From: Chara braunii | Lineage: Eukaryota; Streptophyta; Charophyceae; Charales; Characeae | Length of the DNA stretch: 37,961 bases | Assembly: GCA_003427395.1 (NCBI GenBank) | Contig: BFEA01000098.1 | Location: 2,778,102 to 2,816,062 of the forward strand | Direction: 5' to 3' | Shown: positions 10,881-20,064 of the stretch, in pieces | Layout: each line of letters opens with the position of its first letter | How positions within the stretch are numbered: the stretch's first letter is position 1 | Made by a program: the position numbers and the translations under genes | The notes under the pieces: generated by a model | The model's database searches: none | Seen by the model: the letters and a program-made list of their open reading frames with translations, nothing else | What the model was told of the DNA's origin: nothing

Positions 10881-11756
10881 ATCACGGTAGTTGTAGGAGC
10901 AACTCTTCTATATGAAGAGCTGGCCCAGTCGCTATCCCTCATGCCAGGGCTTTGCAGGCCCTGCCTGCCTATGACCTCGCATGCCCTGCCCGCCTGCCTG
11001 CGGCCTTGCAGGCCTTGCCTGCGTGTGGCCCTGCAGACCCTGCCGGCAAGCCTTCCCCGTCGGTTGGCCGCAGGACCCTGGCATTGGCCTAGCAACCCCC
11101 TGGCTCGGTGTCAACCTCTGCAGTCCTGGCAATTAAACTTTTTCCCATTCCCCTTACGTCTCGGCCCTATACCGGCGCATCCATTTTTTTAGCCTATTCA
11201 GACCCTGAATCGCTCGGCTTACCAGCCGCGCGACTTTGTTTTAGGTATAATAGCTTTAGTTTTACCTTCCTATGTCCGCACATACCTGCGGCTTCGACAA
11301 AAGCGAAGCATTACCCTTCACATCCGTTACTCCTGGGCGCCACACGTGTTCGGACTGACGTCCGAAAACTTTTTTGTTCGTGAGTCATAGGTCAGGTCCG
11401 AATAAACATTGGCAACGTCAGTCTCATCAAGTCCTTCAATTCAACGAGAAGGTCGGACAGCGTCCGACGTTGAAAAACCCCGACAAATACCCTTGTCAGG
11501 GTATTTGCCCCGACAGCATTCCCGGACCCCATTGAACGACGTCCCCGTTGTTCACCATCAAAATAGAGGTCAGGGTTTTATAAAATGATCATAATACATA
11601 ACATTTCCATAATCCACTTAGAACTAAGTCGAGGCCTTCTTCCATCGACAAACACTCATGAAATTGTTGTCTTTTAGAATGGTACCGGAAACCCTTAGAC
11701 TAGGTTCCAAGCTACATCCATTCAGTTGAAACTATCGTCTATCCAAAAAAAAACAA

Positions 11757-11850
11757 GATTAACCCCCTGATAGGTCTTTCGAGTCAGGATTAACCCCCTG
11801 ACGGGTCTTTCGAATGTATCAACCTCCTGGAGTCGTTCAGACAAAGTCTG
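11757..11850 (+). repeat. Three short tandem units plus hairpin
   Basis: GATTAACCCCCTGA..GGTCTTTCGA occurs at 11757 and 11788, with a weaker third unit (AACCTCCTGGAGTCG) at 11821. A perfect hairpin CAGAC-AAA-GTCTG follows at 11838-11850. It is the left edge of the array at 11963-12430. Confidence 0.7.
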
Positions 11851-11859
11851 AGTAATCAA

Positions 11860-11878
11860 ATATATATATATATATATA
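11860..11878. repeat. (TA)n microsatellite
   Basis: About nine uninterrupted TA units. Confidence 0.9.
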
Positions 11879-11962
11879 CTTATTACTCAATATCACATAT
11901 AAGCTAAGTAATAATTCATGTCGCAAGGCTTTTCTTTCATATAAGTCCTTGAAGAGCGCACT

Positions 11963-12430
11963 GATCAAGACAGGTCTCACTGTCGTAGGCATACTCTTAC
12001 AAGGGACAAGGGAGACCATCGATCAAGACAGATTTCACTGCTGCAGATGAACTCTTTTATTCTAGAAGAGGATACTGATCAAGACGGTAAACCCGTCGCC
12101 GATGAGCTCTTCTTTCTTTCAGAAGAAAATGTCGATCAAGACAAGTTTCCCTGCCGCAGACAAGTTTCTCTTTACCTCAAGTTGAGAACAAAACGCTGGT
12201 CAAGACACGTTTCCCTGCCACAGACGAACTGCTCTCAATTAATCTTTGAGAGGAAATCTGATCAAGACAGATTTCTCTGCCGCAGATTCACCCTTCAAAG
12301 ATCATAGGAGAACTTTGATCAAGACAGGTTGCCCTGCCGCAGATGAACTCCTCTATTTTTTATTTAATGATTAAAATAAAGGAGAACACAGTCTATGACA
12401 GGTCATCCTGCCACAAACGAGTTCCCCTAT
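11963..12430. repeat. Tandem hairpin array 2 (8 units, ~58 bp)
   Basis: The core GATCAAGACAGGTTTCCCTG (variants) starts near 11963, 12021, 12077, 12134, 12198, 12260, 12317 and 12393. Most units form a short stem on the core (GACAG/CTGTC at 11968; GACGG/CCGTC at 12081; CAGG/CCTG at others). A second stem often lies between cores: CTCTT..GAAGAG, CTTCT..AGAAG, CTCTCAA/TTGAGAG, CTCC..TATTTT/AAAATA..GGAG. Arm sequences differ between units while pairing is kept in most. It lies inside the E2 internal region. Confidence 0.8.
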
Positions 12431-12439
12431 TAATCCAAG

Positions 12440-13650
12440 CCGCAACATGAAATTATTACAGTGAACTTACTATAGTTTATATCATGTTAGACGTTATCGA
12501 TTTTTCTGTGATATGCGTCTAGGAGTGGTGTAATCCTCTTTAAGGAATAACATCTCGACATCAAGCCCCGCTTTAGATTCGAGCCTCACCACATTCCCTC
12601 CGATTCCAGTGTCTTTGATCTCATTAGTCCTTTGCATGTAGAGTAGAACAACCCCACTTCACATGACCGAGGTTGGCTAGACCCCAATCATAGAGGTACG
12701 AAGACCATGCGTGACACAAGGTTAGGTAACCACTCCTCCCCTCATGCCAAACAATAGTCGCCTACCCTACGAGCATCATTCTAATAAGACCTGAATACTT
12801 TCCTCCCTTTTAGTGACAGTGTAGTTCTCCTTCCCTTAAACCACATAGGGTATAGAAGACAACATCATACTATGGACCAGGAGTATACCTCTGGCATGGG
12901 CCTCACTACCACCTACAGAGCTCACAAATGCATCAGAAATTGTCGTGACATGATAACGCCTTCAAAACTTACTTCAAAAATATTCATGAATAACAATACA
13001 ACTTATGACAAATGCTTTCACATGAAATTTCATAATGAGCCAAGCTAAATAATCTTCAACAGTAGTTTAGATGCCTTCAATCATAGAAGTGCATCACTAA
13101 AACTGATCATCTCGAAATGAATAGGAGTCCGGACAAATAGATCGATCAAAATATACACCCTTCTAAAATAAAATGTATAGCTAAATAATTATGCAAACCG
13201 ATATCAAACCAAAGTCAACATTTGGTTATCAACTTCCAAAATGGTTGCAACATACAATCATTTGCACAAAAAATTCCGATCCACTAAAATTATAACTCGA
13301 AGGATACCTCAAAGTTTACGATAAAGTATACAATTAAAACATTATTCATGAAAGATAGTAATTATTAGCACAATACTCAAAATTTATAGATTACATCAAT
13401 GAACATTAACACAATATCATAGCATAACTCAATTAATACCAGGACATTAACAATTTACATCCAACTGAATCATTCAAAGTAACTGAAATATCATTCATAA
13501 TAAAATTAGCACATAATATTTGGAAACAAAATAATACGAAATCAATCAATGACGATAAAATAATTATCTTTTAGAATTCATAATATGATTAATTAATCCA
13601 TTACAAAGCAAAATAACCGAGTGTCGTTCCGCTAGGGACAACGGTAGTTT
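12440..13650. other. AT-rich internal DNA of E2, no gene
   Basis: About 1.2 kb, AT-rich and dense in stop codons in all frames. It corresponds to the 5' leader side of E2 on the minus strand. I see no gag-like frame and no further repeat. Confidence 0.55.
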
Positions 13651-13658
13651 GCCGTTAA

Positions 13659-13675
13659 CCCCGGCAACGGCGCCA
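13659..13675 (-). other. Primer-binding site complementary to tRNA-Asp
   Basis: The minus strand reads TGGCGCCGTTGCCGGGG, two bases after the LTR end CTCGACA. The plus strand, CCCCGGCAACGGCGCCA, equals the 3' end (with CCA) of plant tRNA-Asp as I know it. A TGG start right after an LTR is the standard layout. tRNA-Asp priming is known in some plant Ty3/Gypsy lineages, which suggests, but does not prove, that superfamily for family A. Confidence 0.9.
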
Positions 13676-13677
13676 CC

Positions 13678-13964
13678 TGTCGAGCGCAACGGCCCTCGCG
13701 TGACGAGGGTTCTCCCGACCATGTCACGCAGGAGATAAACAAACAAAAATCATAAAGAGACAACTTAGGACGATGCATAAATAATTCCGCGAGTCGCTGA
13801 CACGGTGCGTGGTCGCATCATCCCTCGCCGCGCTGACCAGGTGCGCCAACAATACATCCCGCGGTCCCCTACGACATGATAGGTTCGCGCGGGGCATAAG
13901 CTACCTTCCCTAAGGGGTTGTCACCACCCTTAGGGGCGTATCCCTACCGAGCTACCGACCCACG
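13678..13964 (-). mobile_element. LTR family A, truncated 5' LTR of E2
   Basis: Starts TGTCGAGCGC next to the primer-binding site and is very similar to 9204-9490, including CACGCAGGAGATAAACAAAC and the CCTAAGGGG...CCCTTAGG stem-loop. It stops at CCGACCCACG, where LTR B2 begins. The expected continuation (GTGCGAAAGC...) is not found beyond B2, so the U3 side has been lost. Confidence 0.85.
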
Positions 13965-13965
13965 T

Positions 13966-14610
13966 TGTCGAGCGCATCGGTCCAGCACCACACGCGGCAG
14001 CGCGGGACCCTCTCGGCCGCATCACGCAGGAGTTGATTTAAAATCCTTCGTCGCAGATAAATACATGTGGAGCTTCCTTAAGCCGCTCCGGCCGAGTGCG
14101 CCAGCCTTACCTCTCGCAAGCCCCTACGACAGGATAGGGCCTACACGAGGCACGACTTACCTACACCTTACGGGAACCGTCACCTCCCTTCGGTGGGCGT
14201 ATCCCCGCCGAGCTACCATTCCACAGTACGAAAGTTAATCAGCTGCAATCGCAGAGGTGGACCAGCCGAGGGCGTTTCTCGTTCGCTGTAGCATAAGAGG
14301 TACGCGCGGTAATACGCCTCTATCAGACCCGCACGTGAACCGACATCTTGGGGGGGCTGAAGTCCTAAGCGGGGCCCGTTGTCGGTCGACTAGGACGTAT
14401 CCCACACACCACGCGCACACCACTTTACGAACACCAAAACAAAACACACGCACACGTACGAAACGACACAACACAAACAACGCGACAACGCTCCTAGCCT
14501 CTCGGTAGCCGTCCCATAACTTTCCGACGCGAAATCGAATAGGCGTCGCGCGCGAGACTTAGGATAAAATCGCGCGGGCGCAGGGCCTACTCGTATCGAC
14601 TCGCAATGCA
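13966..14610 (-). mobile_element. LTR family B, apparently complete (B2, 645 bp)
   Basis: Bounded by TGTCGAGCGCATCGG on the left and TCGCAATGCA on the right (TG...CA on the minus strand). The right boundary agrees with copy B1 at 2608, where the two flanks diverge. Families A and B are related: both end GCGCTCGACA on the minus strand and share the ACGACAGGATAGG and GAGCTACC blocks. There is no primer-binding site at 13965, so this is a 3' LTR with internal DNA to the right, or a solo LTR. Confidence 0.75.
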
Positions 14611-15756
14611 AGCGTACACAAGCTGTTGCAATGATGGCGTACTATGTAGTGCCCATAATCAAGCGGTCCCTCGTGGATCCGAGTACCGCTTATGACACTC
14701 AAGTGTCAGACTCGAAGTGTCGTGAGATCCTAACCCTTCACGACATTGCACGACTGAAGGAATAGCCGTGCAGCCGCCACGGCACTTCCGGGTCTCGGCC
14801 TGAGTGTCTCGGTAGGCAAATCCAATAGGCTCTGCGCGAGGGAAAACCCCTCCCGTGCAGAGCCTAGGGCTTGGGGTGTCCTGGACAAGGACCTCGAATC
14901 CCGGCCCAGGACCAAACGTCCTACTAAGAAAAATCATCACAAAATAAAAACAAAAATAGAAGGAGAGGTCCCCTAAGCCTCTCAGCCTCAGCTTCTGAGT
15001 AGGATTTTAGTATGGGGAGTCTTCAACCCATGCAAACATTCATCCCAAGTATACCCATGTATAGATGTATAAGGGTTAGGTATGTGAAAATCACTTCTCA
15101 CGGTCTCACTAGGGTCTCTCACAATAATACGTATATATATGATCGTAGGCAACCAAATCCAGAATCTGATTCACTGCACATACCTGCAATCACATCAATG
15201 AACCAAATTAACAGCCCACACACTACACGGAGTCAACCCCAACCACCTTCGACACTCATACCCCTTGCTTTAGCCATGCAAGCCCCAAACCTCTTGTCCA
15301 ACCAACCTTAATTAAATACTCAGTACCTTTGTTAAATGGCCATTCAATAAAAGTTCGGGTGAAAACCTCAATAAAACAACAAAATCACCAGGGCTAAAAC
15401 CCTTTTAGGTTGAGTGTGGAGGGTGAGTTGAAATTGAGTCGTAAACCGCCGAATCGGCAACCGACCTGTTATCAGTGATAACAGTAAGTGATCCTCAAAG
15501 GATCAAGCTGGATCTAGCCCTGAACTTGGATCAAATAATCAAAAGAACCTGTAACACACGGTAGACCAATCCCCAAGCTAAGATCATAGGTGTATGGGGA
15601 ATACAACTCCATAATTCATCCTCACTCAAAATCTCCCTATAAGCTAAGCCTAAGTCTGTCTCTAAGCCAGTGCTTAAGCCAAAGGTAGACCAACTGCAGA
15701 ATCTCCCCTATTCAGGGCGGATCGCCTGAATCTCTGAATTGGTAGAAAGTCAAATT
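14611..15756. other. DNA upstream of LTR B2, with hairpins
   Basis: No gene seen. It includes stem-loops at 14693-14708 (TGACACT/AGTGTCA), 14747-14772 (TGCACG/CGTGCA) and 14826-14866 (TAGGCTCTGC/GCAGAGCCTA). On the minus strand these lie just 5' of LTR B2, the same position hairpins take relative to family A LTRs. Confidence 0.55.
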
Positions 15757-16600
15757 TTGTCTAACTCTCTGAATTGGTAGAAATTTGGGCAACACTCCCT
15801 TTAGAAAGGGAGACTTCCCAGATTTATACTAAGTTAGATATAAAAGCAGAAATAATCACTAACTCCGGAAAGTCAAATTATGTCTAACCCTCTGAATNNN
15901 NNNNNNNNNNNNNNNNNNNNNNNNNNNNNNNNNNNNNNNNNNNNNNNNNNNNNNNNNNNNNNNNNNNNNNNNNNNNNNNNNNNNNNNNNNNNNNNNNNNN
16001 NNNNNNNNNNNNNNNNNNNNNNNNNNNNNNNNNNNNNNNNNNNNNNNNNNNNNNNNNNNNNNACTCCCTTAAGAAAGGGAGACTTCCCAGATTTATACTA
16101 AGTCAGATATAAAAGCAGAAATAATCACTAACTCCGGAAAGTCAAATTATGTCTAACTCTCTGAATTAGTAGAAATTTGGGCAGCACTCCCTTTAGAAAG
16201 GGAGACTTCCCAGATTTATACTGAGTCAGATATAAACTCGAACAACAGTTCGAGCTCAACTTTAGACTGAATTTAACGAACTCCTTGATTTTGTAGAAAT
16301 TTCGGCAACACTCCCTCTAGAAAAGTGTTATTCCAAAATTTATACAAGGCTAAGTTCAGATCTTGAAAGTAACTTTGGCTTCCCAAAGTTCAATTTTGTT
16401 TAACTCACTGAATTAGTAAAAATTTGGGCAGCACTCCCTTTAGAAAAGGAGACTTCCCAGATTTTAACTAAGTCAGATATATGGAAAAAACAAGTTGAAC
16501 TCTGATAAGTCAAAAGTTGACTAACTTCTTGGATTTGTAGAAATTTCGGCAACGCTTCCCGTAGAAAAAGTAGCTTGCCAAGATTTATACAAAACCAAGT
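15757..16600. repeat. Tandem hairpin array 3 (~123-bp units, interrupted by N gap)
   Basis: The recurring core AGAAATTTGGGCAACACTCC begins at 15781, 16173, 16297, 16420 and 16541, with a partial unit at 16063; spacing is 121-124 bp. The core folds as an outer AAATTTGGG/CCCAGATTT stem and an inner CTCCCTTT/AAAGGGAG stem. In 16297 the inner stem becomes ACACT/AGTGT; in 16541 it becomes GGCAA/TTGCC. A second hairpin sits between cores: CTCGAAC/GTTCGAG (16237-16254), ACTTTGG/CCAAAGT, GTCAA/TTGAC. From memory the AATTTCGGCA core resembles tandem repeats in 3' regions of plant Tat/Ogre-type Ty3/Gypsy elements; I cannot verify this here. Confidence 0.85.
15898..16062. other. Assembly gap (165 N)
   Basis: A run of N inside array 3. 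Array units on both sides show the gap hides more units, and its true length is unknown. Confidence 0.95.
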
Positions 16601-16860
16601 ATAAGAAAAGATCTCAGAAAATGCAGGAATTGACCTAAGTAAAAAATGTTATTACAGAAAATGCAAGAATTAACACTAACTCCTATGGCTCTAGCACGTG
16701 GCGAACAACTAAAGCAACTACCTATAAAACTGAAACCCAAACAAACTACTCATCCCATCTAGTCACATGTGAACTAAACCACGAATGTAAGTAATCTCAC
16801 CATCCCAAGTTTATTCCATATACATAGTTCATGAATCTTCAAGTTCTTCAATCCTTATAC

Positions 16861-17560
16861 CCATCTTACATAAGACATAGAGCTGAACCATTCGCCATGA
16901 AAACAATGTCCAACTTGTCTTTATGATATACACGAACAGGTTGCACAACTACTTCTCTCTTCTTTTGGGCAGATGACTAGGTCATTCGCCATGGAAACAA
17001 TGCCTAGTCGCCTTGAGCTGTTTAATATCCAAATATTTAGTATTTCTCTGATTTTGTTTTCAAAAGAAAAGGCAAATATGGGCAGGGGACTGAACCATTC
17101 ACAGTAGAAACAATATTCAACTTGCCCAAAGTATTTCCATTTATACTTTGTATTTTCCTTTTTCTCTTCTTAATGATATGGCTTAACGCTGGACCATTCA
17201 CAGTAGAAACTATGCCCAGCTGCCAGTTCACATGCAAATATACATAAAATAGTTTCCTTTATACTTAGTTTAAATTATGTGCGTGGTTTTCAGGCTAAAC
17301 CATTCGCCATGGAAACAATGCTTAGCCTTAGACAAAAAATCATCCCTCAGAATAAACAAGAATTTAAACCCCTTCAATCAGGCAAACCCTCAGAGTTAAC
17401 TAGGGTAGCCAGACCATTCACAGTAGAAACAATGCCTGGTTCCCTAGAAAACAATCAAATAAACACAGCGACCAGGCCATTCACAGTAGAAACAATGCCT
17501 GGTTCTTCAGAAAACAGCCAAATAAACATAGCCCCGAACCATTCACAGTAGAAACAATAC
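16861..17560. repeat. Tandem hairpin array 4 (8 units, covarying stems)
   Basis: The core CATTCGCCATGGAAACAATG or CATTCACAGTAGAAACAATG starts at 16889, 16983, 17096, 17195, 17301, 17415, 17478 and 17540. Stems just outside the core differ from unit to unit but pair: GACTAGG/CCTAGTC (16983), GCTGG/CCAGC (17195), AGGCTAA/TTAGCCT (17301), CTAGGG and CCAG with CTGG and CCCTAG (17415), ACCAGG/CCTGGT (17478). Units 16889, 17096 and 17540 pair less perfectly. Two loop versions are interspersed. Spacing is 94-114 bp, then 62-63 bp. No coding content. Confidence 0.85.
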
Positions 17561-19976
17561 CCAGGCTTTGGTTGACCCTTCCAAACGCATGCAAAACTGC
17601 CTTCCTCCCACCTTCCCCCAGCTTATCCCTTTGTCTGCTTTCAGTCAGAGTAAAGAAAATAACTTAGGCTTCATTCTCACACGTTCCTTCCATTCAATCT
17701 GATTAGGTCATGAAGAGAAAGCAAAAACCATAGGGACAATCGCATGCATACAGTAGTCATACTGCAGGGAGATAGGCAAACATAGGTGATAGTGGGTTTT
17801 ATAGATGAAAAATAGTATACCTGAAAGTTCCCTGCCTCCAGAACCTCGCCTAGGTTCCGGCAGAGCTCCCGCAATCGGTGGGTGGACTCCCGACAGAGTC
17901 TTGATGCGGACCTACGGGTTGCAATCCTGCCTGCCGCCTTCCCCTGGTAACCAGCAGACTAGACTTAGATTTAGAAAGATAGAAAGAGGAAGGTGTGAGA
18001 CTCTCAGATCCAAGAAAAGGTGCCCTCAGACTCGCGGGAGAGGGCCTTGTAATCTTCGTGCGCTTGAGGGCCATGTTTCAACAATACCCTTAGCCTACAG
18101 CAATAACCCCCCCCCCCTCACAGACACATGACCATTACCACCAGTCCCGGTGCCGTCCCTCCTGTCTAGGCCACGGTTAGATGGCCAAACAGTTACGCTT
18201 CGAATCAGAGCACATTCCTCGCGCTGCATTCGAGCGTGACCATTGTAACTCAATGTGGTAGGGACGACCTACAGCAATACACAAGCACATTCGAGGTGGG
18301 CAACGGCCCAGCAGCCGGCAACTCGGTGGAACAACACTAGCCTCCGCCTGTCTCCACTGATTCGTTCCCATTCTGGCAAACCTCCCCTCTCACCCGTTTC
18401 GTCACTCTGTTGCCCGACAGGGTGGCCAACGCACCGGCCAGTGGGGAGACTGCGCAGCCTCCGCAACCCGCTAACTCAGCCAACCCAAACAGCTTACCGA
18501 TCATCAGTGATCTTCCACTTGTGATTGCCGCCCTCCGCCTCTACTGCGTTGTCTGTCGGCCTTTCCTTCTCCTTTGCATGCTCCTGGCCCCACTTCATGC
18601 CTAGGTTCTTCCCTTCTATTCCTCACTTGCCCTCACTACCTCGGTAGCTGCGTCATCGATCAGATGAGCAAAACTTCGAATGAACCGTCTGCAAGAACCT
18701 GGCCAGGTGCGTACTCCTCTTTCGTTGTGCTAGGCAAAGGTACGGATGAACCTTCCCCTCAAAAGCGGCAAGGTTCATTATCACCCAAGGAACCTTCTCT
18801 GAGCGCAGCCCATAGCTAATACAGCCCCGACACCGTAGCTCAAATGCCAAATCTGACCTCGCAGATCGACTCGCGAGGTCCGAAACCCTCGGAATCGAAT
18901 CATTACTCGCCCAATTTCATAAACGAACGGGGGAGTTATTCATTTTTTCACTTCGCCATACTCACTCGTTCGTCTCCTCCGCGCACTTCGTTTCCCAACT
19001 GACTCTATTTCTACTGATCCCCTCCTAAAACTAACCACACATCTAGATTCGCCCTACCCAAAAACCTCTACTTATAGTCTTTCTGCATCTGACTCCCCTC
19101 AAAACCGAGCGGGATACTCGTTTTTCCCCTTCACTCCCTTTTCCCCCCCGCCATAGCTCCGCGACCACTTTTCCTCTATACCTCTAATCCTACTAATCCT
19201 TGATTAAAACTAACCCCGAAAATGGAATCGCCCGCCGTCAAAACCCCTGTTTCGCCCTTCTTCCCACCCGAATTCATTAGGAATCGGGCAAGCTATAGCT
19301 CCCTGACCGCGCCAAGCTTGCCGTCCGCCATGGCTGCCTTCACCTGCCCGCACCTGGCACGCCCCTTCATCCCGGTTCATTCACCTCGACTTCCTTCTTT
19401 GCATCTGCGCAGCGCGGCCCGCTGCCTCGTCGCCCAGTGCTAGCTCCGCTCTTCCCCCTCGTCACTACGTTCCATCCTGCTCGTCTCCTCCGCCATCCTC
19501 ACTCCCGAATGTACCCCGACGCACCCCGCGTCATGGTTCATTCCTATTTCTCCTCCCCCGTCTCCCCTATTCCCTGTCCGCCCGCCTTAGCTTTCTCCGC
19601 TGCCTGCCTACTCCGTTGTCTGGCCAACGCTGTTCGCAACAGCGACTGACTAGGCAGCGCCCGACCTCTTTGAAAACTGCGCAGCGGTTCCAACGCAGGT
19701 GACTGCCTTAGAGCGGCTCAAACCCCGACCGACAACTAGGTGGCTCGCTCCTATACCTTAGTTCCGACAAACGGCCTGCTCAGTGGGCCGCATGCCTCCG
19801 TCCCGGCATTCTACCCGCCAGGCCTACTGTGACAGCGGCACGGCTCCCTACCCTGTTGGGTCCCCACTAAAGGAGCTCGATCCTAATGCTACCGGCTGAC
19901 GCCCTGGCCGGCACCACCCACCTGCTACTGCAATTGTTGCCCCTGCCGGCGTGAGCAGCCCCCCCCCCCGTTATTT
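17561..19976. other. Unassigned 2.4-kb stretch
   Basis: GC- and C-rich DNA with several short plus-strand frames (for example 17805-18131, 18255-18524) that show only arginine-, proline- and serine-rich low-complexity translation. There is a C-tract at 18110-18117 and another at 19969-19979. I recognise no gene and found no second copy. Confidence 0.5.
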
Positions 19977-20064
19977 CCCTCGTTCATGCGTGTTACCTTT
20001 GCGCAGGGGCCATGCTAATCTTCTCTGCATCATTCCAATTTTAACGGATGTCCCGAAGGACACA
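19977..20064 (-). pseudogene. U6 snRNA-derived sequence, near full length
   Basis: The minus strand runs GTGTCCTTCGGGACATCCGT, then TAAAATTGGAATGATGCAGA, GAAGATTAGCATGGCCCCTG, CGCAAAGGTAACACGCATGA, ACGAGGG. This matches plant U6 from the 5' stem-loop through the ACAGAGA-type box (here GCAGAGA) and the AGC triad region to near the 3' end. There is no T-run terminator after it and no TATA or upstream sequence element before it at the spacing of plant U6 genes, so I call it a retroposed or captured copy. Confidence 0.9.

Larger units (their letters stand above)
9864..11515 (-). repeat. 1.65-kb duplicated block, copy 1
   Basis: Highly similar, in the same orientation, to 22898-24551. It starts at TCGAATTCCACAAAAACAAT and ends at CCGACA in both, and includes part of the family A 3' region plus the complete nested composite with its T-tract. 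Since both copies share the nested insertion at the same point, the insertion preceded the copying. Confidence 0.85.
10619..11515 (-). mobile_element. tRNA-like/U6 composite repeat, copy 1
   Basis: On the minus strand the order is: TGTCGG terminus followed by an ACCCTGACAAGGGT hairpin (11485-11515); about 600 bp rich in short palindromes; a tRNA-like A/B-box module (10817-10880); about 130 bp including a CGCGCGGCC/GGGCCGCGCG hairpin; the last ~48 nt of U6 snRNA; then a run of about 24 A. It interrupts the family A internal region. Similarity with copy 3 (19977-21055) continues about 30 bp past the TGTCGG end. It could be a long SINE-like retroposon, or an LTR that captured pol III modules. 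Confidence 0.65.
9676..13677 (-). mobile_element. Gene-less internal region of element E2
   Basis: Lies between two same-orientation family A LTRs and ends at a tRNA-Asp type primer-binding site, as expected for one LTR-retrotransposon on the minus strand. 9676-10618 is the inverted counterpart of the E1/E3 3' region. 10619-11515 is the nested tRNA-like/U6 composite, which continues to about 11545. 11757-12430 is a tandem hairpin array. 12440-13650 is AT-rich and featureless. I see no gag or pol. The whole would be a large non-autonomous (LARD-like) element, though a deletion joining two elements is possible. Confidence 0.65.

Noticed and set aside
11485-11515. Helitron 3' end (hairpin near a terminus)
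   Set aside because: The hairpin is followed by CCGACA rather than CTRR, and there is no TC 5' end or A/T target context.
10819-11545. Hammerhead ribozyme (retrozyme) suggested by CTTGATGAGAC and CTGACGTCCGAAAAC
   Set aside because: The CTGATGA and GAAA core elements are not found together with the three required helices; the second match is just a TTCGGAC/GTCCGAA hairpin.
14611-14660. Resumption of LTR A after a nested LTR B2, with a target duplication
   Set aside because: CGTACACAAGCTGTTGCAATG only loosely resembles the expected CGTGCGAAAGC...GCAATTG, and the following sequence does not match LTR A.
16861-17560. CRISPR array
   Set aside because: The context is a plant nuclear genome, the repeated core is followed by variable arms that pair with each other, and spacing is irregular.
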